Part shown: piece after piece, positions 22,191 through 35,372 of the stretch
Layout of the letters: every line of letters starts with the position of its first letter
Numbering within the stretch: position 1 is the stretch's first letter
NCBI GenBank assembly: GCA_026874595.1
Contig: CM049309.1
Coordinates: 15,464,576 to 15,528,575 of the forward strand
Length of the DNA: 64,000 nt
Direction of reading: 5' to 3'
Origin: Sipunculus nudus
Lineage: Eukaryota > Annelida > Sipuncula > Golfingiida > Sipunculidae
The notes under the pieces: generated by a model
Told to the model about the DNA's origin: nothing
Database searches by the model: none
What the model saw: only the letters and a program-made list of their open reading frames with translations
Translations under genes and position numbers: made by a program

Positions 22191-22989
22191 TTTTTAGCTC
22201 AGCTGACTTTCAGTCATGCTGAGCTATAGCAATCACTCTTTGTCCGTCTGTCTGTCCGTTAACCTGGTTACCTGGCACAAATCGTAACCGCTGGACTTAG
22301 AATTTTGTAACTTGACATTCTGAGAAGTCGATGAAAAATCTCCTTGGAAACCAGAAATTAGGTCTCTGTTACCCATATCCTTCGAGCTATTGGGCCCCAA
22401 AGTACCCCCCAGGATAGTCAAAAATTTCATACAAAAATCTCGCTAACTACATCACTGATGGTCATGATTTTCGGCATACATATTGATCATGAGATGTTCC
22501 ATCAGTTCCTGCAGTCTGGTGGCGCCACCTGTATTTTTCGATTTTTTACGAATTTTTTTCTCTATTTTTGAGACGTTTAAAAATGTGAACATCTGTTAAC
22601 AGGGCACAAATCGTAAAAACTGGACCTAGAATCTTCATTCTTGACACAGTGAGGAACCTATGAAAAGCCTCCATGGAAACCAGAAATTAGGTCTCTGTTA
22701 CCCATCTCCTTCGAGCTATGGGGCCCCAAAGTACCCCCCAGAATAGTAAAAAATTTCATACAAAAACTTCAAAATCTCATTAACTACATCACTGATGGTC
22801 ATGATTTTTGGCATACATATTGATCATGAGATGTTTCATCAGTTTCTGCAGACTGGTGGTGTCGTGCGTCATCTGTACGTTAACCGTAGCTATTTCAAAA
22901 ACGGCAGGAGCTAGCATCACCATATTTTTTGCAAATAATCAGTCATCCAAAAAACTATATCGGATTTTGATTATTTTTTTTCTAACTGC

Positions 22990-23860
22990 ATTTTCTTAGA
23001 TTTTATAGGGAAAAAGCTAAAAAAGCTTTAAAAATCTTCTTCTCCGAAACTGTCTAGCCAAATTGTCCAATATTTCACAGAAATGATCCCTGGAATGATT
23101 TTTCCAAAGTTTGTTCAAATGGTTCCAGTTCGGAGATTTTTTGCCGAGTTACAGGAGGTTGAACTTTGTTAACTGTGCAAAAGAGCATATTAAAATTTAA
23201 ATCTCAGAAACCGCTGGAGCTATCATCACCAAATTTTATGCCAATGTTGTTCACATAGGTCATATCTGAAATTGAGGTATTGGTGGCACCACCTGCGTCG
23301 GCCTTTTTTGTACAGGGTCATCAGTGCCTGTATCACACTGAGGGCTACAAAAAACTTCTTCTCTGAAAACCATATGGCCAAAATGTTTAACATCGCACAG
23401 AAATGATCCTAGGGTAGTGCCTTCTGAAGTTTGTTCAAATGGTCTCTTTTCAGTGACTTTTGGCTAAGTTATGGGAAGCTGAATTTAGTCATATGCCATA
23501 ACAGCCCATTTTAGCTCAGTGGCTACAAAGATCTTCTCCTCAAAAACCACTGGGCCAAATTCTTAAAATCTCACATATTAATTATCCTCAGATGTTGATA
23601 ATTCAAGTTTGTTCAAATGGTTTTGGTTCAGCGCTTTTTGGCTGTCAATTACGGGAAGCTGAACTTATCCAGTTTGCTGTATCTTCCTGTATGAGTTATA
23701 AACCTGTGAAACATTTTTCGACTAATGCCACTAAAGCCATTTTGTTAAATATTTTACAAGAATAATCCCTACAATAATTCTTATAATAATTGTCATTAAT
23801 GGTTCCACATGAATGATTTTTGGCTGAATTATGGAGATTGAATTGAGTCGTTTTACCATA
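22990..23860 (+). repeat. Family F modules in tandem inside copy A3
   Basis: Roughly four diverging units of 165-190 bp repeat the phrases CTnCTCTGAAAnC, CACAGAAATGATCC, AGTTTGTTCAAATGGT and TTTTTGGCnnAGTTA. The first unit closely matches 17334-17540. Later units are more decayed. Confidence 0.6.
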
Positions 23861-24399
23861 TATGTCAGCTGTGTTATGCTGTTACATCTAGCCTGGCACC
23901 AGTTTATCAGCATCTATTACATCATGCCACTAGACATTAAATTTCAGGTTATCTTTGGTTAATATTGACAAGAAAGTTTTTTTTAAAAGCTTTTAAAAAA
24001 TTTAGATTTATGATTCAAGTTATTCATCATACCAGGCAATGTTACAATCATGGATATTCAGCTCTCTGTGGCTATATAAAGACAACGGTATGTGGATTAT
24101 AAATTATTGGTATCCCCACTCAACTTAATTCAAGAATTTGCCATTAATGAGATATATCTGTATTTTAATTTTGCATTCAGTATGCATCCATAATAATTTT
24201 ACATATATTCCTGATATTTTTTTTTATAAAAAGTCAGCTGAAAAACATCTTGTATTGGGAAAATAAATTTCAAAGTTATTTCAAGTAGGGACCACTTTTG
24301 TGTACAGATGGCAGCACGTGGTTTACCATTGGCAGATTGCCAGTGCCTTGATGTTGGCCATTAGCCAAGATGATGTCAACTCAATAAATAGAAAGCTTT

Positions 24400-25245
24400 C
24401 TAACATACACTAAAAATGGTGGTGCCACCTGCAACCATTTTGCACAGCGTCTATCTGTTCATCTGCCTTGGGATAAAATCACTCATTATCTCTGCAGTGG
24501 TTTGACTAATTCACCTGAAATTTTGCATGTGTATACATCCTGGACAGCTTTCTTGATTTAATGACAGGTGGCACCACCTACATTCACGTTTAAGCTGCAG
24601 ACATCCAAGCTCATATCTCGGGAATGTTTTACCAGTTGGGCCTAAATTTTGCATGTGTATAGATCTCCCATAGCTCTTTATTATACGCAAAACTGGTGGT
24701 GCCACCTGCAACCATTTTTGCACAGCGTCCATCTGTTCATCTGCCTTAGGATAAAATGACATATCTTTGCAGTGGTTTGACTTATCCACCTGATATTTTG
24801 CAGGTTTATACATCCTTGACAGCTTTCATGATTTTATGACAGGTGGCGCCACCTACATTCAAATTTACGCTGCAGACATCCAAGCTCATATCAGGAACCA
24901 ATTGACCGATTTGGCAAAAATTTTGCATGTTTATAGATCTCACATAGCTATTTATCATACGCAAAAGCGTCCGTCTGTTTGTTTACCGTGGGATAAAATC
25001 ACTCATATCTCGGCAGTGGTTTGACATATCTGCCTAAGATTTTGCAGGTTTATACATCTTGGATAGCTTTCTGGATTTTGTGGCAGGTGGCGCCACCTAC
25101 ATTTATGTATACGCTGCAGACATTCAGGCTTATATCACAGAACTGGTTTGACATATCCCCCTGAAATTTTGCATGTGTATAGATCTCACACATAGCTCTT
25201 AATCATACACAGAATTGGTGGTGCCACCTGCCACCATTTTTGCAC
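24400..25245 (+). repeat. Family B modules (B3) without a Helitron terminus, inside copy A3
   Basis: GGTGGnGCCACC joints recur at the usual alternating spacing, with exact palindromes near 24841 and 25085. The block stops after CCACCATTTTTGCACAAC, before the hairpin and CTAGT seen in other copies. It is a truncated or exchanged block rather than a full insertion. Confidence 0.6.
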
Positions 25246-26102
25246 AACATCGGTTTAGTGTTTAGTACTTGCATTGTTCATATACATGTTACACATGTTC
25301 TTGAAAAGTTATGGTCCAGCATTGAAGCATTATACCTGGTGTAATCTCGATGCATAGGTTCGCAATAGGCCTGTAGGCCTTGTTTCAAATTTTTACAATT
25401 TTTTTTTCTCTATTTATGAGACCTTTCTGGATGTAGTTATCTGTCAACAGGGTACAAATCGTAATGACCGGACCTAGAATCTTCATTCTTGACACACAGG
25501 GAGACCCATGAAAAGTCTCCATGGAAACCTGAAATTAGGTCTCTGTTACCCATATCCTTTGAGCTATGGCACTCCAAAGTACAGCTCGGAATAATGGATA
25601 ATTTGATACAAAAGCTGAAGTATCTGAACAACTAAAGCAGAGATCACCATAATTGTGTGCATGGATATTAATCATGGAATGTTTCATCAGTTTCTGCAGA
25701 CTGGTGGCACCACCTATAAAAGTGCCTGTGGAAACCTGAAATAAGGTCTCTGTTTCCCATATCCTTCGAGCTATATGACTCCGAAGTTTCCCTCAGAATA
25801 ATGAACAATTTGATACAAAAGCTGAAGTATCTGAACAACTAATGCAGAGATCACCATGATTCTTTGCATGGATATTGATTTCATCAGTTTCTGCCGACTG
25901 GTGGTGCCACCTTTATTTTATTCAATTTTTCAAATTTTTTTCTCTATTTTTTAGATATATAAATACAGACACAATCTTGGCCTGTTGGTTAATCTGTTTG
26001 ATGCTTCAGTTGAATGGGTATATACTACCATTCAGATGATAAAATTTCCTTTTGCGAATCTCTTCGCAGTCAGCTGAGCGTCATGACCCAAGGGTCACTT
26101 GT

Positions 26103-27835
26103 TCTTAACTGTTGTCTTTCAAGACTGAGGGAGCCAATGTGGGTCCCAGCTTGCTGGAGTCAGCGTGATCAGCTCGAACTCCAACTCTACTTTTTCAATT
26201 AGATTTGAAAATAAACTTTGGCTGTTGGTTTACTTTGAATGAGAACATATCATGAAAGATACAATAGAAGTTGAATTACCACTGTTAATGCTAGCTTAGA
26301 GTTTGCATAGGCATCCCACTGAGATAAACCTGTCAAAGCTACTAGTTTAGCTGAAACATATCTGTACAAATATATGCTTTCCATATAACAATAACTGAAA
26401 CAATAGATTGAGTCAGCTATAATCTGGAAATTAAATGTTTTAAAGAAGAAAATTTCAGCATATGTCTTGTTACTGGTTTCTTATTTTAAACATATGGTTT
26501 CCTGTGTGTGAAGTTTAAGTTCAGCAACTAACAACTTGGAATTGAGACAGCTAACTAAAACAGATCAGTAAATTTAATAAGTCCCCTGTTTAAAGTGGAC
26601 AGCTCACTGAGGTGCCTGTATCAAATAATAATCAAAATGAATAAATTTTGAGGCTATGAATCGATTAAAGTTTAAACATTGTGTTGCAATTCAATGCATA
26701 GATTATTTGATGCAATGTTGTACTCCTGATGGAAATTACACATTGTTGAAAGATGAAAGTTTCTTCATCTTAGGAAACTGAACGGGCCAACTTGTCTCTT
26801 AAATTTCAACACTTAATGTGAGCTGTACATTTTACTGAATGTCTGGGCAGGATCATATAAGTATCATATACTTTCATTTCACGCGCAATCAGTTTCATTA
26901 GTTGTCCCTGGATATGACAGCATTGAACAAGCTGTCAGCATATGCCAGAGATCATTGTATCCACAGATAGTCGCATTTTCATCCTCCCACCTTATATTCA
27001 TGTTCCTTAATCAGCTAGATTCTGTGAGCACGGTGTCTTATTTTCCCACCTGGCTACAATCATATTCCCACCTGGCTACAGTTCTTCTTGATGACTTTTT
27101 ACTGCTTTCTGTTGCATCCAGAGGCAGATGTTTTAACATGTGATTATACAGCAGATGGATCTCAAATAACCGCTTGCGGCGCCCTGGCATTGATTAGGTC
27201 CCAGCCAACCTGAGCCTGCTTAAGACACTTCTCGTGGCCAGTAGTCATCAGAATTACTGTATTTGTGGAGGGTCAGTTTATTCATACGTCAAAATACCTT
27301 ACAATAAGGCAGTAGTTACTTCAACTACATATCCAGCGGGAATCCACCATCCATGCAGCAAAAATATTGAAACTTATAACAGATACTTCCATGCATTTCA
27401 TAGAGGGAGTTGATTGGAATCTTCCATTTATTTATTTTTTTTTTAATCTTTTTATTTATTTATTTTGTTCAATGAAAAATTATTTGAAGAAGTAGAAAAA
27501 TAGACAATAGAGATGGGGACAAATTGTTTGGGAAAAACTGGATAGATGCCAAGGGAATTTTGTGAAATATAGTGTGGAAAATTATGTATTTGCTCAGTCC
27601 CAAGTTGTTCTTATAAAATGGCAGAAGAAATTGAGGCTTATCAGTTTGCACCATATGTTTCAGGCAAAGCTGGGAGGACTGAATTGACAGCCCCTGGACA
27701 GTAAACTATATGCTCATACAGTTTCTTCCTGCATGTGTAATTATACTTTACTGCTTTTGTTCTCTGGATGTGTAATTTATTATCCATGGTACATCACAGT
27801 ATTTAAGCAAAGTGTGAAAGGTTTAAGTTCTTGTT
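26103..27835 (+). other. Intron sequence, nothing recognised
   Basis: Mostly AT-rich DNA with no repeat family I can place and no exon with supported borders. Confidence 0.5.
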
Positions 27836-28080
27836 AACCCATGGCGAAGCGAGGGTTACTGTTTTCACTGGATTATGTGTGTGTGTGTGTGTGTGTGTGT
27901 CCGCAAGATATGTGAAGGAAGGTATCACAGATGCTATTGAAATTTATCATACAGGTTGGTTTTGTGAAAATGTCCAAGAAATTCACTTTGGTGTAAATCC
28001 ATGTGTAAATAACCCCAGATTGAGTGTTTTGTGGAGTTTTATATCACATTTGATTACACTGAGACGTTGCATGTGACAAT
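27836..28080 (+). repeat. Family H fragment: stem-loop head plus (GT)n
   Basis: AACCCATGGCGAAGCGAGGGTT forms a short stem-loop head like those of other families here. A (GT)n run (27875-27900) and a core-like phrase (AGATATGTGAAGG...GATGCTATTGAAATTTATCATACAGG) follow. Only one copy is seen and no tail was found. Confidence 0.35.
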
Positions 28081-28268
28081 ATGGCCATCTTTGATGTGAG
28101 AGTCGTGACGTCTTAGAGGACAAGGATGTCCCTCCACATGTACGTGCCATTTCCCTGAAAGGTGTCCTTCATTTGTATGTAAATCAAAGCTGTAGGTGTG
28201 TGTAGATAATTAATTTGTTGTTTGTCTGCATATATTAAAGGTTATTTTTTTAAGTTTGGGGTTTTTAA

Positions 28269-28555
28269 TTGTCCCCTGCTTCCGCAGGACTTGGGACATT
28301 GATTTGGGTTTGTCTGTCTGTCCCACTGTCTGTCAGTCCGTCAGGTTTTCGTTTCCATGCGATAACTTTCCTAAATATTATCCAATTTCATTCAAATTTA
28401 GGTCAGTGATTGCTCTCATGCATACCTTGGTTGGGATTAGTTTTGGGGTGTCTGTCTGAAAATTTATTATCACCAGCTCCAAAACAAAACAAAATTTTCC
28501 TTTTGTTCCCAATTCACAACAAAAATTATGACATGGAGACATCTTCAGGGGACAA
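28269..28555. mobile_element. Family I MITE-like element (287 bp)
   Basis: The ends are perfect 10 bp inverted repeats: TTGTCCCCTG at 28269-28278 and CAGGGGACAA at 28546-28555. The left end also folds (GTCCC...GGGAC) and leads into GTCTGTCTGTCCCACTGTC. The core CGATAACTTTCC...CCAATTTCATTCAAATTTAGG follows. No target duplication was identified and there is no coding capacity. Confidence 0.55.
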
Positions 28556-28649
28556 TAACATTTAAAACATATTGAGAAGGCAAGCATGAAGACCACAGGA
28601 AGCTAAAATAACAAGAGGCAGAAGCGGAGGACGTAAATTCCACAAATTT

Positions 28650-29220
28650 GCTTGTTAATATTAATATTTCATTATTACTGTACAAATAGTTGATTACATA
28701 GGTCAGCGTTTACTGATAACAACACATTATGCTTTTAATGCTTGATTGCCCCTTCATGATCAGTGTTTTGCCAATTAAACCTGTCTACAGATGTATCAGA
28801 TATTATTCAAGTATCGTTCTAGTCAATTGCATTATTTTACATGGCTATATATATATATATATATATTGAGTTGGGATTTTTCCTTTATTCCAGTTAATAT
28901 CTCTTGCTGTCCAGTATCTTTGACTCATTGCAAAAATATATTGATGAACAACTTTCAATTACCAAAGCCTTGTTCTAATCATGCATGCAGAAATCCATAC
29001 CTGTTAATTAAAAACTAAAGTTTCTGTTATCATATTATTATTTAACCCAAGCCAGGTACTGCATTTGTATGGCTGCATCATGCCTGGTAGGGGCATGTGG
29101 TAAGCATTGATATCAAACTGGCTTGATGATCTGGCCTTTGCACCATTTATAAATGATCAAGCATCACCTACATGAAAAAGAAATCCTGTTCAAGGTTGAT
29201 TTCCAAGTTTATCATCTTGA
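28650..29220 (+). other. Intron sequence with a short (TA)n
   Basis: A short TA run lies at about 28849-28866. Otherwise nothing is recognised. Confidence 0.5.
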
Positions 29221-29357
29221 TTTTTTTTTAGCTCAGTTTTCATGCTTACTAAATTGTACCTTCAGTAATGGAAGGACAGAATGTTCTTGAAAGAGAATGG
29301 TTGCAGATTTTGTTATCTGAGATAGTCAGCTGAGCATTATGACCAATGGGTCATATA
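29221..29357 (+). mobile_element. Miniature family A derivative
   Basis: It begins TTTTTTTTTAGCTCAGTTTTC and ends AGTCAGCTGAGCATTATGACC, AATGGGTCA. These are the head and tail of family A only about 135 bp apart. The internal units are missing, so it looks like an internally deleted copy. Confidence 0.6.
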
Positions 29358-30479
29358 CATGTGTTAATTACATAAAAAAAGTGGTGAAATATGGGACTGT
29401 TTTATGATGAGGTGGCAGATAAATTGGCTCCATTTTCTAAATATAACAAATCTGGACATTTCACACTTGATAAAATATTACCAAGATTGAGTCCATTTTA
29501 CCCCGAGGAGATCCCTTGTGGCCCACCGTATCCAGCTCCTGATCGAGGTGGTCTTGATGTATGGCCGCCACTAAGAGAACAGTCAGGTCTAGCTGCTTTG
29601 CAATATCCATTTATCTCCCAATGTAACCAGCATATGTTTTGTTAGTCTGTTTGCCTGGAAGACCTGCACTCAGGTGTTGATGCCAAGACCCGGAGACAAT
29701 TTGTTATTGTAGCCACATTATATAAATGATGCCATCGCTGTTGGTTTACGCCAAGGCTGCTCCGCCTAGGAGCAGGCTGTCTGTGGGCAGCAGGATGAAA
29801 GCTTGCAGATTAATGAGTCAGCAATAATGCATTGTTTTCTGAAGCCTGTTGCTTCAAAGCTTATAAATCTGTAGACACGCACTGTCAGTCCTTGCATAAA
29901 GCATCTTTGTTTGTGCCTGATGCTGATCTCAGTTTTTCTTCCAGGGATAAACTTAGTTTGTCATGTGATTTTTATTGAGAGCTTCCTGCCCAGGAGCTGT
30001 GGAGCTTAAGTAACAGTGACTTGATGAAATTCCCTGGAAACTGAAGAAATATGATATTAATACTGATCCTGGCGGGACTTCTAGCTCATGGTCACAAAAC
30101 GTATTACCTAAACAGATCTTTGAACAGCAACATAATATGCTCTTGTTCCAAACTTGTGGTTCATACTGTTTTAGTTAGGCAGCATTTTGTCATTTATGGA
30201 TATGAACTGGATATGACTGGATATGAATTATGTCTCATCCCTCGCATGGGCGGAGACATACAGTGGTTGGTCTGTTGCTTAATCAGCTGAAATTAAGAAA
30301 GGTGTTTATGAACACCAGGACTTCTCGACCACTCAATATGTTTTCATGATTTTTATATGCAAATTGTTTTTTACAGTGACCATTACCTTTATCTTCAAGG
30401 TCAAATCAGCTAAAAATTTGTTTATGAAAGTCCACATATTTGTATCTGCCAAAACAGAGTTTTACAGATACAATGTTTT
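29358..30479 (+). other. Intron sequence, nothing recognised
   Basis: An open frame at 29391-29645 (84 codons) has no splice borders or family resemblance I can defend. No other feature. Confidence 0.5.
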
Positions 30480-31787
30480 CAATCCACCTCCGCCGCTGCG
30501 TAGGTGTCCCAAGAAGGCCTACGTAACCACTGGGCGGAATTTTATGAAACCCGGGATTATGTTCGGGTCACATGTGAACTGCTGCGCCGCGATTTTATTA
30601 TGACCTCTGACCTTTCCTCTCTCCAGTGCGTCCATCTGTGTATCTGTTTTGACACATTAATCCACATATCTCAGGAACCGTTTGACTGATCCGGAAAAAA
30701 ATTTTGCACAAATGTAGCCCTTGGATACCTTTATAACAAACATAAAAAATGGTGGCGCCACCTGCAACCCTTTTGGCACAGCGTCCATCTGTTCATCTGC
30801 CTTGGGATAAAATCACTCATATCTCTGCATTGGTTGGACTTATCCACCTGAAATTTTGCATGTGTTTACATCCTGGACAGCTTTCTTGATTTAATGACAG
30901 GTGGCGCTACCTACATTCATGTTTACGCTGCAGACATCCAAGCGCATATATTGGGAACCGTTTGACCGATTGGGCCAAAATTTTGCATGTGTATAGGTCT
31001 CACATAGCTCTTTATCATACTCAAAACTGATGGTGGCACCTGCAACCATTTATGCACAGCATCTGTCTGTTTGTCTGCCGTGGGATAAAATCACTCCTAT
31101 CTCGGCACTGGTTTGACTTATCTGCCTAAAAATTTTGCAGGTTTTTACATCTTGGATAGCTTTCTAGATTTTGTGGCTGGTGGCGCCACCTACATTTGTT
31201 TACACTGCAGACATCCAGGCTTATATCTCAGGAACCGTACTCCAACCATTTTTGCACAGTGTCCGTCTGTTTGTCTGCCATGGAATAAAATCACTCCTAT
31301 CTCAGCAGGGGTTTGACTTATCTGCCTAAAATTTTGCAGGTTTATACATCTTGGATAGTGTTCTTGATTTTAGGTGGCGCCACCTACATTCACAATTATG
31401 CTGCAGACATCCAAGCTCATATCTCGGGAACCGTTTGGCCTATAGGGCCAAAATTATGGCATGTTTATAGATCTTACATATCTCTTTATCATATGCAAAA
31501 CTGGTGGCGCCACCTGCAGCCATTTTTGCACAGCGTCCGTCTGTTTGTCTGTCATGGGATAAAGTCACTCATATCTCGGCAGTGATTGGACTTTTGCATT
31601 TGTATATAACTTTGATAGCTTTATGGATTTTTTGGTAGGTGGCACAACCTACATACACATTTTGGCTGCAGACATCCATGCTAATATGCAACACACCTCA
31701 CTCAATTTCCCCTTGTTACTCAATCCATGCCTCACTTCACCAGTCCAACTCTGATTTTGGCTGATACACAAAGACGCTTGTACTAGT
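30480..31787 (+). mobile_element. Family B Helitron-like element, copy B4
   Basis: The left part begins near TCCACCTCCGCCGCTGCG, a phrase also found left of copy B5. It is followed by GGGTCACATGTGAACTGCTG and the alternating modules. Exact GGTGGCGCCACC stand near 30751, 31181, 31374 and 31503. The 3' end has lost the hairpin (AAGACGCTTGTA) but keeps CTAGT (31783-31787) before T. Boundaries on the left are approximate. Confidence 0.7.
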
Positions 31788-32238
31788 TTTCCTTAAATTT
31801 GGGGGAGGATGGTATAGGGAGGGAAGACATTTATATGTTTGTTTTTGCAACTGCAAACTCATTCTAGTTACAAGTGTATATTTTATTCAGTTAAAGCCCC
31901 CTATAATGGTTTGTAACACTGGAAAAGGTCTGGCAGAGGTATCTGTTTCTATATGGAGTAATGCAGCATTTAGCATTTTCAAATGTAAAAGGATGTTACA
32001 TGTTTTGACTGTGATACGTCTTTTATTTTCTAACACAAGTCAATAGAGTATTAAATAAATTCACACTAGTTGAGGTTTAACCACCAGTCTTAATTACCAA
32101 GCAGAGAATTATGGGGTTAATGTTCTTTAGGGTAAACTTTTTTTTGGATACTTTCACCAGAACAGTTTTCTAATGGGTTACTTCTGGTTCTGAAAAATAC
32201 TGTCATGTGAATTTTGAACACATTTGCTCCTGATAAAA
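31788..32238 (+). other. Intron sequence, nothing recognised
   Basis: AT-rich DNA between two repeat copies; no feature supported. Confidence 0.5.
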
Positions 32239-35200
32239 ACAAGGGACCCATGGGTCACGGCGCTCAGCTGATCGTGATTGGACTATAAATGTTTCTCCAC
32301 TGTGATACTATATCGAGTCGATAAAGCTTATAAATATCATGTACATGTTGGGCTATTATAAAGGAAAGTAATGTAATATGTGAGTAAATGATAAATGAAA
32401 TTACCTGACTGATGGATTAATAGAGTCAAATAAAGTGGTTTATTTTTTATTTATTTAGGAGGGGTTGAAAATTGTGATATATTTGAGCAAATATGAATGC
32501 AATGACAGCAGTAATAAGCAGTAGTAGAATGATGATAAGGCTATTTGTTGAAGGATCTAAAGTGTATGGTAGTCTGCAAGCGTTCAATTTGACAGATATG
32601 ATGTTATGATTAACTATGCTGATGAAGTGATTTATGAATATGTGACTGTATGACACAGTATCTCTTTAGTCTTGACAAGGTACATTATTGTGATGCCCAC
32701 TATGTCTACATATTACACAATATTGACATAATTTCTGGCATGTACATAGGTACCTATGGACGAATAGTTATACAAAATATTAAAGTATGAATATATCTGA
32801 TTCATCTTGTTCTTGCTTACTGAGGCTAACTTTGGGATGGGGTTCGGAGAAGGGAAAAGTGAGGGCAGCACGAAGGTGGATGTAGAAATATTCTATTGTA
32901 ATGTTTTTCATTTATATAAGAATATGAAAAGCTAAGAGGAAAGGGGCCCTCCTACTTGGTTATAGTAAAATTCTAAATATATGATTGCAAACTAATACTC
33001 TGACAAGACTGTCATGAAGAAAAATGGTAAAAGTTTTGAGATACTGTGTTGCATACGAAAATATACAGATGGACAGGCAAGTGGACAGAATGGACTAATA
33101 CCTTTATTTCACTTTCAAGAGAATAATGCATTTAAGTTTATATATAATCCTATTTTTTTAAGCAGATCCACTTTTTCCATTAAGAAGTTTTTATCTGAAT
33201 CATTTTTTTAATAACAGGTTTATAAATTTTTAATTAAAAAACCTGAAAATATAAGTTAAAATATTAGAATTGTTGCAAAAGTTGCAATCATTATATATAC
33301 AGAGTAAAAAATATTGGGTCATATTATGCATACACATATATTTTATAATTTTTAAATCATAAATGTTTAAACTAATTTTAAAAGAAAATAATGCCACAAC
33401 ATGGCATCTACAAGAATATTCCTTGAATCACTATTAAAAAGTTTTGCACATTGCAATTTTATTCACCAAAATAAAATAAAAGTAAATTTGATAAAATAAA
33501 ACATCTTTTCAAATAAAGTATACACACTGTTGGTTGAATGAGGGACAAACAATATCATTGTGCTAATTACTATCCCAGTTTTAATTAATTACTGGAATTA
33601 ATAGTCAATTTCACACCTGGTGAAGTTTTTACTCTTCTGAAGTAAGGAATTACTTATCTCATGAACATCCACACTTTCACAGCAATACACCACTTTGTGG
33701 ACACAATTAAATGTACACTTTAATCATTGTAACCCTGGTGGTTCAATACAAAATCTAAAATGTAGCATGTCCAAGAATAAAATAAAATACAGAAAAATTA
33801 TAACATTCATCTAGTTTATGCACCAGCTGGGGGGATGAGTGCAGGGCAGAGGGGAAGCCTGCTAGTAGTGGCCAAGCTGGGCCAAGGTAAGCTGCCTGGG
33901 GTGGGTTACATAATGCAAGTGAAGGCTGTACTACTAGGTGGGCTAGATGTAAACAACACTTGACATGGTGTATGAAAACATGAATAAAAGCTATTCATTC
34001 CAATCAATTTCTTTTGAAAGTTCAGATTTTAAAAGATTAAATCCTTATGCATATATGCTGGGAAAATTAAATCAGCAGTGCCAAAGTTGGACAAAATTTA
34101 AGGTATTGATTTTTTATTAATGCTAATAACTTGAAAAATTTGCAAAATTCAGATCTAATTTTGGGTAAACAATTGAATCTTGATTAAATAAAGTTATATT
34201 CCTGAAAAAAAGTCTCTAGGTTCAGCAATTCTCATGTTAGGTGAGTAAATATATTTCCTGATTTTTTTAAAAATTGCATTATGTTTTGGCCCATAACTTC
34301 AAAATAATACCCAATACTGACCTAATTTTTGGTATGTTCATAGAAAATGTATAAAAGAATGTGAATACTAAATACAATCAAAAACAGATCAGTGGTTTTG
34401 ATATTAGGCAGCCTTGAAGTGTAACAATGGCTTTTTTTTATGGAAAACAGAGTTTTTTTTCCTTAATATCTCGAAGGAACAAAGTCCTAATGACCCAATT
34501 TTCGGTATGGTAGGAGATTTTGGGGACATCTAAAATTATGTCAACAGCCTGGGGAGCATAGAGATGTGCACTGAATGACCTACAGTCATCAAAGTGGACT
34601 GCTTGACAATGTAAGGGAATACAACAAGAGCCTCCAAAAAATTCAACAACTAGCCTAATTTTGCAGCTTTTATTTTCAAATTTCAGATTTTAACAGATTA
34701 AATCCTTATGTATACATGGTGTGAAAATTATATCCACAGTACTTACAGGAAAAAAACGTGCCATGGCCAAAGTTGGGCAAAATTTAAGGTACCAATTTTA
34801 TATTTTTGCCAATATTTAAAAAAATTTAACAGATTTTGATCTAATTTTTGGTATACAATTAAATTTTGATTAATTAAAGTTGTATTACTGGAAAAAAGTC
34901 CCTACCTTTAACACTTATGGTCTTAAGTGACCAAATATCTTCCTGATTTTTTTACAAAGTCCATTATGTTTGGGCCCATAACTTTTTTTAATTATATAAT
35001 ACTGACTTAATATCTGGCATGTACATAGGAACTATATAGAGGAATATTTATGGTAAATATGAAGAAAACCAGATGAGTGGTTTTGATATTAGGCAGTCCT
35101 GAAGTGTGAAAATAGATTTCTAATAAAAAATTGAGGTTTTTCCTTAATATCTCAAAGGAACGAAGTCCTATTGACCCAATTTTTGGCATGGTAGGAGATT

Positions 35201-35372
35201 ATGGGGACATCTAACTGTATGCCGAAATTCAGATTCGTAGGTCCAAAGGTGTCGAAACGTGCCAGTCTTACGGAAGGACATCCAGACGGACGGACGGACA
35301 GATAGACGGACGGACGACGGACAATGGACCATGACTATAGCTCAGATGACTTATAGTCAGCTGAGCTAAAAA
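32239..35372 (-). mobile_element. Family A element, copy A2, inverted relative to A1 (about 3.1 kb)
   Basis: Read on the minus strand it starts TTTTTAGCTCAGCTGACTATAAG and ends CAGCTGAGCGCCGTGACC, CATGGGTCCCTTGTT. It matches A1 throughout; in a 150 bp stretch compared by eye (hydrophobic frame) only about six bases differ. It has two tandem copies of an internal unit of roughly 670 bp (34010-34540 and 34680-35220) where A1 has one. It lies in the same intron as A1, about 16 kb away, so transcripts of the intron could fold the two copies together. Confidence 0.7.

Larger units (their letters stand above)
22191..26102 (+). mobile_element. Family A element, copy A3, composite (about 3.9 kb)
   Basis: The head is TTTTTAGCTCAGCTGACTTTC with the pairing arm GTCATGCTGAGCTATAG, followed by GTCCGTCTGTCTGTCCGTTAAC. 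Two units of roughly 300 bp follow (22230-22850), each with CGTAAnnnCTGGACnTAGAAT, GAGCTATGGGGCCCCAAAG and a GGTGGCGCCACC-like joint. Then come family F modules (22860-23860), a family B block (24400-25245) and further A units (25390-25950). The tail is GCAGTCAGCTGAGCGTC, GACCCAAGGGTC, ACTTGTT. Tail and units match copy A4. The mix of F and B modules inside A ends shows nested insertion or module exchange. Confidence 0.65.

Noticed and set aside
29391-29645. 84-codon frame (GPPYPAPDRGG region) inside the last STPG1 intron
   Set aside because: Its Pro/Gly content recalls PG repeats, but it has no PGPxxY motif or matching splice phase, and the flanking exons already join directly in phase.
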